From: a crenarchaeote SCGC AAA261-N23
GTDB lineage: Archaea; Thermoproteota; Thermoprotei; Gearchaeales; Gearchaeaceae
Reading direction: 5' to 3'
Length of the DNA stretch: 15,923 nucleotides
Assembly: GCA_000375685.1 (NCBI GenBank)
Contig: AQVQ01000028.1
Coordinates: forward strand, 1-15,923
Shown: piece by piece, positions 1 through 6,999 of the stretch
How positions within the stretch are numbered: the stretch's first letter is position 1
How the letters are laid out: the number at the start of each line of letters is the position of its first letter
Notes under the pieces: model-generated
Seen by the model: only the letters and a program-made list of their open reading frames with translations
The model's database searches: none
Told to the model about the DNA's origin: nothing
Made by a program: the position numbers and the translations under genes

Positions 1-273
1 ATAGATAAGGAAGGTAAATATGGAATAAAAGGAAAAGAGTACGAATTCGATGTAATTATAAGTGATAATGCTATTGATGTAATAGAAGTTAAGACACATG
101 CATCTAAGGATGATGTAGAGTGGTTCAATGATAAGGTTGAGCGTATTAAAAGTGAATTTGGTAAACCATTAAGAAGAAAGGTTATGATGGCTGTTCATAT
201 TGATGAAGATGCATTGAATAGAGCAAATGAGTTTGGCATCAATGTTATATATGGTCATGTGATTCCTATCTAA
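1..273 (+). CDS. C-terminal part of a PD-(D/E)XK nuclease-like protein (DUF3782/DUF1626-like), partial
   Basis: The frame is open from base 1 to the TAA at 271-273, giving the last 90 residues; the start lies outside the window. It reads EFDVIISDNAIDVIEVKTHA, with an Asp, a short loop and then E-V-K. That is the layout of the PD-(D/E)XK nuclease core, and all three core residues are present. In archaeal DUF3782/DUF1626-like proteins this domain follows a long coiled coil. A coiled-coil relative with a degenerate core lies at 8902-9831. DNA cleavage is a family-level inference and the biological role is unknown. MITE-1 begins about 29 bases after the stop, so the reading frame itself is not interrupted. 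Confidence 0.7.
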   Translation: MDKEGKYGIKGKEYEFDVIISDNAIDVIEVKTHASKDDVEWFNDKVERIKSEFGKPLRRKVMMAVHIDEDALNRANEFGINVIYGHVIPI

Positions 274-301
274 CTCATTCCAAGTCGACTGCATATTCAA
301 A

Positions 302-657
302 CTGGCCTTCTCACTGCGCTAGAAGGTAGAGGGTTCCGCTTCTAGAGAATCTCATTGGTTTCCAGCATTGATTCTTAGCTACATATCTCATTTGCTGGAC
401 ATTTTATAGCTCAGAGCTTCTCCCATTTTATCTAGTTTAAATAAACCTTCATTAAAAGGGTTGCTAACTAAATTCTGGATTCTAAAAAGAATCCTTCATT
501 TAAATTAAACAATTGCAATACTGAATGCTCCTCCTTAAGTTCCATCAAGCCATCTATCAAGCTTAGGAAGAGCGCCACTGAATTTCCTAAAAAAATTTAA
601 ATTCTAATTGTTTAAATTTAATCATCCCCGCCCTAAAGGACTAGGCTTTTAATATAA
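302..657 (-). mobile_element. MITE-1: non-autonomous IS200/IS605-like element (subfamily B)
   Basis: This copy reads on the minus strand and is clearly homologous along its length to MITE-4 (14177-14523). The left end at 624-657 holds a degraded CGCCCTAAAGG hairpin, preceded (minus strand) by TTAC, seen as GTAA at 658-661. The right end at 302-335 is decayed. Two internal stems survive: GCTCCTCC at 527-534 pairs imperfectly with the arm at 562-573, and TCCAGCA (361-367) pairs with TGCTGGA (393-399). No protein is encoded. The boundaries are set by alignment with the other copies and may be off by a few bases. It separates the gene ending at 273 from the HEPN/MNT pair. Its degraded ends suggest the oldest of the four copies. 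Confidence 0.75.
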
Positions 658-677
658 GTAAAAAACGTTTAACTAGT

Positions 678-1058
678 ATGAAAGAAGAAGATTTCTTAAA
701 AGAAAGAGCCCATCGCTTTTTTAAAGAGGCTGAAGATGATATAAAAAAAGGATTTTATGATTTAGCAGTTTTTCATTTAGAACAAGCTCTTCAGCTAAAA
801 ATCAAATACCTGCTTGCTAAGAAAATAGGCTATTTTTCGAAAACTCATTTAATCACCCAACTTATAAATGAAGCAAGTAGAGTTTTTCAAAATATTCTCG
901 ATTTCTTTTCAAACTTTAAAGAGGAAATCGAAGAATTGGAGGTCGCATATACAGGTGCAAGATACCTTGCTATCAATTATTCAAAAGAAAAAGCAGAAAG
1001 GCTGCTAAATTTTGTTAAGAAAGCTTTTGATTTTCTTGAAAAATATGAAAGCGGTTGA
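678..1058 (+). CDS. HEPN-domain protein of a HEPN/MNT toxin-antitoxin-like pair
   Basis: This 126-residue, mostly helical, Lys/Glu-rich protein starts ERAHRFFKEAEDDIKKGFYD and continues LAVFHLEQALQLKIKYLLAK, which is characteristic of HEPN-domain proteins. HEPN toxins of the HepT type are RNases that dimerise and use an R-x4-6-H motif. The equivalent region here is ARYLAINYSKEKAE, so Arg is kept but the expected His is Asn or Tyr. RNase activity is therefore doubtful, although the Tyr that MNT partners modify in related systems could still be present. The ATG at 678 is the only good start. The gene overlaps the downstream nucleotidyltransferase by 14 bases, so the two are probably translated together. 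Family assignment is confident; toxin function is inference. Confidence 0.85.
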   Translation: MKEEDFLKERAHRFFKEAEDDIKKGFYDLAVFHLEQALQLKIKYLLAKKIGYFSKTHLITQLINEASRVFQNILDFFSNFKEEIEELEVAYTGARYLAINYSKEKAERLLNFVKKAFDFLEKYESG

Positions 1059-1386
1059 TATAGCTATTTTAACTTATCTTCATAAAAAGAAATATTTTGA
1101 TAATTATTTAGAAATAGCAAAGAAGATTAAAGAATTTATAAGCAAAAAATATGATGAAAATGCAAAAGTTATAGTTTTTGGAAGTGTTCCCAGAGGAACA
1201 TATACGCCTTTAAGCGATTTAGATATACTTATAGTTAGTGACAACATAAAAGAATATGCCAAATCTGTTGTTGAGATTAAGGAATATTTAAACGATTTCT
1301 TCGCTCCGATAGAATTTCATTTCGCCACAAATGAGGTCTTCGATAGATGGTATAAAAGATTTTTGGATTATTATGTTGAAGTCTAA
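1045..1386 (+). CDS. Minimal nucleotidyltransferase (MNT), antitoxin-like partner of the HEPN protein
   Basis: This 113-residue protein carries the polymerase-beta-type nucleotidyltransferase signature VFGSVPRGTYTPLSDLDILI at about residues 44-63. It has Gly46-Ser47 and the metal-binding pair Asp58 and Asp60; a third acidic residue is probably the Glu in IEFHF. In characterised HEPN/MNT systems the MNT protein adds AMP to the HEPN toxin and silences it. I chose the ATG at 1045 because it gives a normal family length and a short overlap with the HEPN stop at 1056-1058; a TTG at 1012 would lengthen the overlap without adding recognisable domain sequence. The last residues look complete. The pair sits between a MITE and a stretch of featureless AT-rich DNA, a typical accessory setting. 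Confidence 0.85.
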   Translation: MKAVDIAILTYLHKKKYFDNYLEIAKKIKEFISKKYDENAKVIVFGSVPRGTYTPLSDLDILIVSDNIKEYAKSVVEIKEYLNDFFAPIEFHFATNEVFDRWYKRFLDYYVEV

Positions 1387-1713
1387 ATTATAAAATATAA
1401 GATAAATTATGTTATGTCTTTATTTTTAAAACTAAGAATGGCAATTTTATTCTTAAGTCATAACGATTTATAAATTCAAAACTTTAATAGCTATCATTTT
1501 CTGAAATTTTCTTGTTATAAAAATTAATCAGAGAATATCATACATGAAGTGTAAGTTTAAAATCCACTCAAATTTTCCTAAGATATCTCCTGATCAATCG
1601 AATAATGATGAAGTGTGATTGTTTCTCAAATAATTGAGAAAGAATAAACGTATTTCCAAAAAGGAGAAAACTTTGTTACCCTTGTTTTCCATAAAAAAGA
1701 GAAAAACAGATTG
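1387..1713. other. Gene-free AT-rich stretch with one perfect hairpin
   Basis: I see no credible gene. The only clear structure is a perfect inverted repeat, TTTCTCAA (1622-1629), a 4-base loop ATAA, and TTGAGAAA (1634-1641). It could be a hairpin in RNA or a protein-binding palindrome; it has no strong U-tract directly after it. The minus strand has a short open stretch around 1570-1660 with no recognisable similarity, possibly a relic. Confidence 0.4.
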
Positions 1714-1717
1714 TTAA

Positions 1718-1756
1718 ACAAATGAAAGCCTCATCCTAAAGGGCAGGGAGAAGTCG
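1718..1756 (+). mobile_element. Solo element end, left/right chimera (about 39 bp)
   Basis: The left half matches the left end of the MITEs (AAATGAAAGCCTC) and the right half matches their right end (GGCAGGGAGAAGTCG). The two are joined through the shared hairpin core. The left flank is TTAA (1714-1717). It ends directly against the stop codon of the GYD gene. It looks like a scar left by recombination between the two end hairpins of a full element, with loss of the interior. Confidence 0.65.
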
Positions 1757-2023
1757 TTAAGAAAATAATTTCCTACCTTCAGACTTAGGTATTGCAACGA
1801 GGGTTTCTGTTTGGGCAATATGTGAAAGTTTAATGAAGAATTCTATAACGACTTTTTCATTAGGTGCTTCAGATATGATCACGTTATCGAATTTGCCTAA
1901 TGTATAGAAATCATGAAGAATCTTCAAGCCTTTTGTTGCGAATTCTTTCTCTGCTTCATCGAAAGCTTTAAAGTCTTCTTGCGTTAACTTTTTCCTAAAT
2001 CTAACTAAAGTTATAAAGTACAT
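1757..2023 (-). CDS. GYD-domain protein
   Basis: This 88-residue minus-strand protein begins MYFITLVRFRKKLTQEDFKA and contains YTLGKFDNVIISEAPNEKV, followed by ETLVAIPKSEG. That order of an N-terminal beta strand, a GxYD-type turn, an APxE segment and a final TLVAxP strand is typical of the small GYD family (pfam08734-like). These are compact alpha/beta proteins with no settled biochemical role. Here the family's G-Y-D is G-K-F-D. The ATG at 2023 lies about 24 bases after a TATA-like box at 2043-2052, so the mRNA is probably leaderless. The gene is flanked on both sides by roughly 40-bp solo element ends in the same orientation, and its stop codon touches one of them. I infer no partner from context. 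Confidence 0.75.
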   Translation of the reverse strand: MYFITLVRFRKKLTQEDFKAFDEAEKEFATKGLKILHDFYTLGKFDNVIISEAPNEKVVIEFFIKLSHIAQTETLVAIPKSEGRKLFS

Positions 2024-2042
2024 ATAGATATTTCTCTAAAGA

Positions 2043-2052
2043 TATATTTAAA
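2043..2052 (-). promoter_or_regulatory. TATA box of the GYD gene
   Basis: On the minus strand the sequence reads TTTAAATATA, with its centre about 24 bases before the ATG. This is the usual spacing of a Sulfolobales leaderless promoter. Confidence 0.6.
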
Positions 2053-2175
2053 ATTAATTTTAATTAAAATCGAACGCATTGGATGGGAAATTTTATTCAT
2101 TTTAAATTTAAATCAGAACAATATCATTGAGGGTTATCTTGTGAGCTATTTTTCTTTAGCTACGAAAGCTATTAC

Positions 2176-2216
2176 ATAAATTGAAAGCCATGCCCTTTCG
2201 GGCGGGGAGAACTCAG
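2176..2216 (+). mobile_element. Second solo element end, left/right chimera (about 41 bp)
   Basis: It starts after TTAC (2172-2175), opens with AAATTGAAAGCC as in MITE left ends, passes through a GCCCTTTCGGGC hairpin and closes with GGGGAGAACTCAG as in right ends. It has the same orientation and construction as the copy at 1718-1756. No internal element sequence remains. Confidence 0.65.
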
Positions 2217-2280
2217 ATACTAGAGTACTTAAGCTCGCTATCTTCTCAATTTTTATAATTTCGGTTAAAGAAAAGAGATA

Positions 2281-2323
2281 AGTTTATTAGTTTCAGTGTG
2301 AAACTAAGTTTCGGTATGGAACT
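2281..2323 (+). promoter_or_regulatory. TATA-like box and tandem palindromic operator before the archaeal ATPase
   Basis: A TATA-like GTTTATTA lies at about 2282-2289. It is followed by a perfect palindrome, AGTTTCA (2289-2295), GTG, TGAAACT (2299-2305). A second, imperfect copy, AGTTTC (2307-2312) with GGAACT (2318-2323), ends directly before the ATG at 2324. Equivalent half-sites are 18 bases apart. A protein bound here would cover the transcription start and the start codon, which suggests repression, possibly autorepression by the winged-helix domain of the ATPase. The palindromes are seen; the binding protein is inferred. Confidence 0.55.
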
Positions 2324-3347
2324 ATGACATTATTTGATCTTAAACCTAAGAAAAATAGAAATGAGCTTTTTGATAGAGAGAAGGAACTTGAAGAACTGAA
2401 AAAAGCAGTTGAGAAAAGATATTCTATTATTGCTATTTTAGGGATTAGAAGAATTGGTAAGACAAGCGTATTGAAAACGTTCCTAAATGAAATGGGTGGA
2501 ATTTATTTAGATTTGAGAGGAGTTTTTAAGACTATAGAATTGCTAGAAAGGATTACTGATAGCATAAATTCTTCGATTGGAATATTTAGAAGAATACTTG
2601 AAGGGATAAGAGGAATAAGCTTTGCAGGTTTTTCTGTAGAAATTAAATGGAAAGGTAGCGATTCTATAAGCCTTGTAGGTTTGCTCAATGAAATCAATAG
2701 AAGAACCAATAATTTCATCTTAGCTTTAGATGAAGTCCAAGCAACAAAACCTCCTGTTTCAGCTCAGCTAAGAAACTTGCTAGCTTACGGTTACGATAAT
2801 TTTGAAAATATAAACTTTATAGTAGCTGGTTCCGAAATAGGTTTGCTAAGAGATTTTTTTAGGCATCGAAAGACCCGATTCTCCTCTATACGGTAGATAC
2901 ATCTATGAAATACATGTTGAAAGACTTACAAGAGAAGAATCTAAGGAATTCTTGATGCGTGGATTTAAAGAAGAAGGTTTGAATCCGCCTGTAAATATAA
3001 TCGAAGAAGCATTGGATTATTTTGACGGAATAATTGGATGGCTAGCATTTTTTGGAAGGAAATATGCAGATGGTATAAGGGACTTAAAAGATTTGAAAGA
3101 AATAGCTATAAATTTAGCTTTGGATGAGCTTAAAAAGCTAAGCATTAGAGAAAGGCTTGTTCTTAAAGCCATTGCTTCAAGTTCAAATTCATGGGGTGAA
3201 GTGAGGAGATATATTGAAGAAAAAGAAGGGATAACTTTACCAAAAGCAACACTTTCAAGATTGGTTGAAAAGATGGAGAAGTTAAGCATAATAAAGGATT
3301 ATCGTTTTCTGGATCCGATATACAAAGAAGCTTCATTTAAGTTATGA
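2324..3347 (+). pseudogene. Archaeal ATPase (pfam01637-type, AAA/STAND-like) with a single frameshift
   Basis: The gene reads as one 340-residue protein if a single base is removed from the run of seven T at 2854-2860. The first frame (2324-2896) holds Walker A GIRRIGKTS (residues 40-48), Walker B FILALDEVQ (131-139, Asp136-Glu137) and the sensor-like FIVAGSEIGLLRDF. After the T run the frame changes to continue L-G-I-E-R-P-D-S-P-L-Y-G-R, exactly what the family has next. The second frame runs to 3347 and ends in a winged-helix domain (LSIRERLVLKAIA, then TLSRLVEKMEKL). Family length is normal. The lesion could be a true mutation, a sequencing error in the homopolymer, or a slippage site. These ATPases are abundant in Sulfolobales; their targets are mostly unknown. 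Two further broken copies lie at 10398-10998 and 13755-14176. Confidence 0.85.
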
Positions 3348-3403
3348 TTAACAGACTCCGTTTAATTTTTGATGTTCATTCTCATTTGTTTATTGAATTT
3401 TAC

Positions 3404-3751
3404 AAGAAATGAAAGCCTCGCCCTTAAGGGCGGGGATGAATAGATTTAAATATTTTAAAAAGATATTTTCTTTAAGCATGGCAACAACGCTTCTCCCCAG
3501 CTCGATTGAGGGCTTTATGGGACTGAGGGAGAAGCATCCAGTATACAGCAAACTTTTTATTTTGTTTTTCAATGAGGATCCCTTGTTAATTTTATCCGAT
3601 TTCGGGATCCTGAGAAATATAAATGGGGGTGGTTCTCTGTGCCACCCGACTGCCCCTCATATGCGAGATGTAGCTACGAATCAATTGAGGGGAACGATGA
3701 AACGCTTTGAAAAGGGAACCCTCGACCTTTTCAAGGCGGGGAGGAAGTCAG
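3404..3751 (+). mobile_element. MITE-2: non-autonomous IS200/IS605-like element (subfamily A), best preserved copy
   Basis: It starts after TTAC (3400-3403). The left end carries the hairpin CGCCCTTAAGGGCG. Then come a TTTAAATA box, a stem of GCTTCTCCC (3489-3497) with GGGAGAAGC (3527-3535), and a stem of AGGATCCC with GGGATCCT. The right end carries the putative omega-RNA scaffold and GGCGGGGAGGAAGTCAG. Near 3622-3700 the last codons of a tnpB gene are readable (GGGSLCHPTAPHMRDVATNQ), matching the end of the TnpB at 14769. The element is therefore an internally deleted tnpB transposon. It codes for no complete protein. The long open frame across it is a by-product of the structured ends. Confidence 0.85.
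3623..3751 (+). ncRNA. Putative omega-RNA (reRNA) scaffold in MITE-2
   Basis: TnpB nucleases use an RNA from the 3' end of tnpB and the right end, followed by a guide copied from flanking DNA. Here CCCCTCA (3653-3659) pairs with TGAGGGG (3686-3692) across a 26-nt loop. GGGTGG pairs with CCACCC just upstream, and CTTTGAAAAGG pairs with CCTTTTCAAGG just downstream. The central 49 bases differ at one position from the same part of the TnpB-2 element. The guide would begin at about 3752. Expression is inferred, and the 5' boundary is approximate. Confidence 0.55.
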
Positions 3752-4351
3752 TTGTGCCATAGTGCAACTTACTAGAGCTCCTCTCAAAGAGCCTCCCAAT
3801 ATATAAGCGGAGATAGTTGGTGTATATGGATAAGAGAGGGTAAAACTAAATCGTTTTAAACTCACCTACAAGTTAGTATAACATGATAAAGGGTTAGCCT
3901 TCTTGGGTTTGACTAAGAAATTGTTAGCATTGCTAATTGTGATTAGCGTTGTTGTATGCCTGATATCATCTACCTTGTTTATGATTATGGAATAAAACTA
4001 AGGATAACGATGAAGAGGAATAAGTGATATAATGAGATTTTTGTTTATAAGAAAGATCTTTTAAAACTAAGTTTTAATGTTAAGCAAGCTCTGGATTTAG
4101 AATTGAAAGATTACATTGAATTATTAAGTCTTTGAATAATGATGGAATTCAAGATAACAATGAAAAGTAATTTGTTAGTTTGATTGTAAACAGCAAACAA
4201 TCTCATTCTCATACGTTGGTTTATAAGCAAAACCTCTACTAATAGTATCAAACATAAACTTCACTAGTATTCATCATCAAAGATATTTAATATAAAAACT
4301 TCTGTCAGCAATGATTGAGAGAATATTGTGAACTATTACGACTGCATCTTT
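3752..4351. other. Decayed region without a convincing gene
   Basis: Two short open stretches stand out. One (TTG at 3909 to TAA at 3995) encodes 28 residues, mostly one hydrophobic segment after Lys-Lys, and could be a small membrane peptide or the remnant of a secreted protein's start. The other (4028-4135, no start codon) reads LKLSFNVKQALDLELKDYIE and appears to continue in another frame, as a dead gene would. A TATA-like AATATATAAG is near 3800. I recognise no family. Confidence 0.35.
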
Positions 4352-4588
4352 TTACAAATAGCCTAAGTATTTCAGTATTATTGTTGCAATTATGGTTGCA
4401 AGAATACCTAATATAAAGCTAGGAAGATTAGAAAGAAGAGAATCAAAAAGTTTATCCCATACTGTAGGTTCTTTTGTCAGTTCTGAATACTTGTTCCATA
4501 ATAACGTTTTCATTTCCTCGGATAGTTCTAATGTTTCTAGTTCGTATAAATCTCTGTAGAAATCTTCAGGGTGATCTTTATAATGTAA
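4352..4588 (-). pseudogene. C-terminal fragment of an unrecognised tail-anchored membrane protein
   Basis: The minus strand is open for 78 codons, ending in TAA at 4352-4354. It has an acidic helix-like stretch (HPEDFYRDLYELETLELSEE), then KYSELTKEPTVWDKLFDSLL, then one strong membrane segment (FILGILATIIATIILKYLGY) at the very end. There is no start codon; the frame begins at a stop at about 4589, where the sequence character changes sharply to that of the GspE-like fragment. This looks like a gene cut at a recombination junction with its 5' part lost. I do not recognise the family. A C-terminal membrane anchor is the only functional statement the sequence supports. Confidence 0.5.
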
Positions 4589-4614
4589 TTATATACGTTA
4601 CGTGTTGTTGAAGT

Positions 4615-5166
4615 GTGTTTGCTGGAATGGAAATGGTGAAGTATGTGTTGCGAAGTTTTGTTCAGAGTCTTGCGCAGCGTTGTGGGAAGAGTGTTACTGT
4701 CGCAGTACCTTTCACGGATTCTATGACGAAGGAGCGTCATTGTATTGCGGTAACTTTTAGTGGTGAAGTTAGTTTGCCTGGTTCTAGTTTTGATATTCGT
4801 CGTTTTCCTGAGGAGCTTTTCACGATTGGTCATATTGTGAAGTTTAGGACTATGAGTCCGCTCATGGCGGCTTATTATTGGTTGCTTGTTGAGAATAAGG
4901 GTTTTGTGATGATTATTGGGCCGATGGGTTCTGGTAAGACTAGTATGATTAATTCCCTCGCAACCATAATCTCACCGACGATGAAGATATGCACGAATGA
5001 GGATACGCCTGAACTCAGACTCCCTCATGTTCATTGGGAGCATTTGAAGGCTAGACATACGTACAGTATTCCTGAAACAAAGTTTGATGTTAGTTTAATG
5101 GTTCTCACAAAGCTGTCCATGAGGTTTAGACCAGATTATGTTGTTGTTGGTGAGGTTACAGAGTAG
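4615..5166 (+). pseudogene. Type II/IV secretion (GspE/pilus-type) ATPase, truncated at both ends
   Basis: The 183-residue open frame contains Walker A IGPMGSGKTS, the acidic and His box NEDTPELRLPHVHWE and the Walker B region MRFRPDYVVVGEV. This is the order found in archaeal GspE-type ATPases that power type IV pili and related secretion machines. Full proteins are usually about 480-520 residues. Here the N-terminal domain is absent, with a stop just before 4615. The protein also ends two residues after GEV, losing the Arg finger and the rest of the motor domain. It cannot be a working motor. The 3' break is 7 bases from the TnpB-1 element. Base composition is richer in GC than its AT-rich neighbours, suggesting a separate origin. 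Confidence 0.8.
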
Positions 5167-5228
5167 GGGTTAAGAGTGCGTAAAGCCTCGCCCTTTAGGA
5201 CGGAGATGGATAACCCCTTATAGAAGTG

Positions 5229-5236
5229 TTTAAATA
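5229..5236 (+). promoter_or_regulatory. TATA-like box inside the left end of the TnpB-1 element
   Basis: TTTAAATA here is about 26 bases before the ATG at 5259. The same box occurs after the left-end hairpin of MITE-2, so it travels with the element. Confidence 0.45.
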
Positions 5237-6544
5237 TCAATTAGACACATTTTTTAATATGCCTTTCTCCGGCCAATTTAATGGGAGTGAGGAGCGGGAG
5301 CCGATTTCTCCCGCAATGCCGGAGGAGGGCATCTATGAAGTTGAGCATAAGAACAAGAGGACAAATGTAGTAAGAATTCTACCGAACTGTTTTCAAGAGA
5401 GAAAGCTCAGAAGGCTAGCAAATATATCTGCTAAGTTATACAATGAGATAAACTACGAGAGAAGGCAACAGTTCTTCAAACAACATGAAGTAGACTTTAA
5501 GAGTACATACGATAAGTATTACCAGAAGTACAAGGATAAATTAGGTAGTGCAAGTGCACAACAAGTTATTAACAAGAATAACGAGGCTTGGGATTCATTT
5601 TTTAAACTACTGAAGCTGAAGAAGGAAGGAAAATTGCCACTGTTCATTAAACGCGTAAGCCCTCCGGGTTACTGGAAGGATAAGGACACTAAGAAGAAGA
5701 AGTTAATACTAGTAGTGAGAGAAGATAATTACGTTGTGGATGAAAAGAATAACAAGTTAATACTCAAGTACTTCGATATGGAAATAGACTTCGTAGGTAA
5801 GTTAAGGTGGTATGGTAAGCAAGGTAGACTGGAGATATTCTACGATGAAACCAGAAATGCTTGGTATGCTTCAATTCCGGTTGAAGTTGGAGTAGAAACT
5901 ACTAGAAGGGGTAACAAAGCTAAACATATCGTCAATGGTGAAAGGAAAGTCATTCAAGTTGAATCACCTAAGGGAAACAAGGTCGCTTCAATAGACCTAG
6001 GAATAAACATTTTAGCAAGCGTAGTAATAAACGACGGAACGTGGTTGTTGTACAAGGGTGTTAGGACTAAGGAGGACTACTTCTATCTCAAGAAGAAGAT
6101 ATCGGAAGTTCAGTTATTAGCTAGCAAGACCAAGAACCTCGGCGAGTATGAGGCTTATGAGGAGTTGTTAATGGAAATGAAGAGACTGTACAAGAAGTTA
6201 AATAGGAGACTACTTCACCTATACAGAACTTTCGCGTCTCATTTGTTAGAACAACTCCACGAGCTAGGAGTCCCCACGATATATCTAGGTTATCCCTTCA
6301 ATATTGCACAAGAGAAGGGTAACAAGTTTACGGTGAATCTATGGTCTTACCGCAAACTGATGGATGCGATTGAGTTGAAGGTTCAAGAGTATGGCATGAG
6401 GGTGTATGAGGTTGTTGAATATAACACGTCTAAGTACTGTGCATATCACAATGTTGAAGTAACTAGGAAGCCGAGAGGTGTAATTAGCTGTCCACTAGAT
6501 CACAAACTTCACTCGGATTTAAACGGTGCATTAAACATACTAAA

Positions 6545-6686
<142 letters not shown>

Positions 6687-6711
6687 TGTTGTAACAAAAT
6701 ATATAAGAAAA

Positions 6712-6930
6712 ATGGATAAGCATTTTATAAAAGTAAATAATAGATTACTTGAAGGTATGGCTAAATTAGACGGAGGGAAATTTTATTGTGAAGGCTACAC
6801 TCTTTATCGGCTAGCTAGTTTTTCTGAATATGTTAAAATATATCATCGAATGTTTAGTAGCTACTTAGTACCATATATTATAGGCCTAAAGAAGCTGGAA
6901 GAAGAATATTCATGTTTAGCAAAAAATTAA
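6712..6930 (+). CDS. Small protein of unknown function, perhaps a truncated remnant
   Basis: This 72-residue frame starts 27 bases after the right end of the TnpB-1 element. It contains a Gly-rich stretch (KLDGGKFYCEGYTLYRLASF) and an aromatic, moderately hydrophobic helix (MFSSYLVPYIIGLKKLEEEY). I recognise no family. The TATA-like AATATATAAG ends only a few bases before the ATG, too close for a normal promoter. The gene may therefore be the 3' end of something longer whose start was lost when the element arrived. Its AT-rich base use is the same as the glycosyltransferase that follows 70 bases later, so the two may once have formed one operon. Confidence 0.4.
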   Translation: MDKHFIKVNNRLLEGMAKLDGGKFYCEGYTLYRLASFSEYVKIYHRMFSSYLVPYIIGLKKLEEEYSCLAKN

Positions 6931-6999
6931 AGGAATTGTTTTGGACGTATATATTAATTATGCAGAAAATAAAGATCTTAAGGTAATATTTAGATCTAA

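Noticed and set aside
1622..1641. Hairpin as a bacterial-type intrinsic terminator
   Set aside because: No U-tract follows, the stem is AT-rich, and archaea terminate mainly at T-tracts.
2503..2718. Minus-strand frames inside the archaeal ATPase (also 3017-3289)
   Set aside because: Shadows of a gene with clear Walker and winged-helix motifs on the plus strand.
3409..3762. 117-residue open frame on the plus strand
   Set aside because: It covers MITE-2 end to end; only the last tnpB codons and structured element ends are being read. It is not a gene.
4537..4833. 98-residue minus-strand frame
   Set aside because: Lys/Arg/Thr-rich shadow of the GspE-like frame, with no motif.
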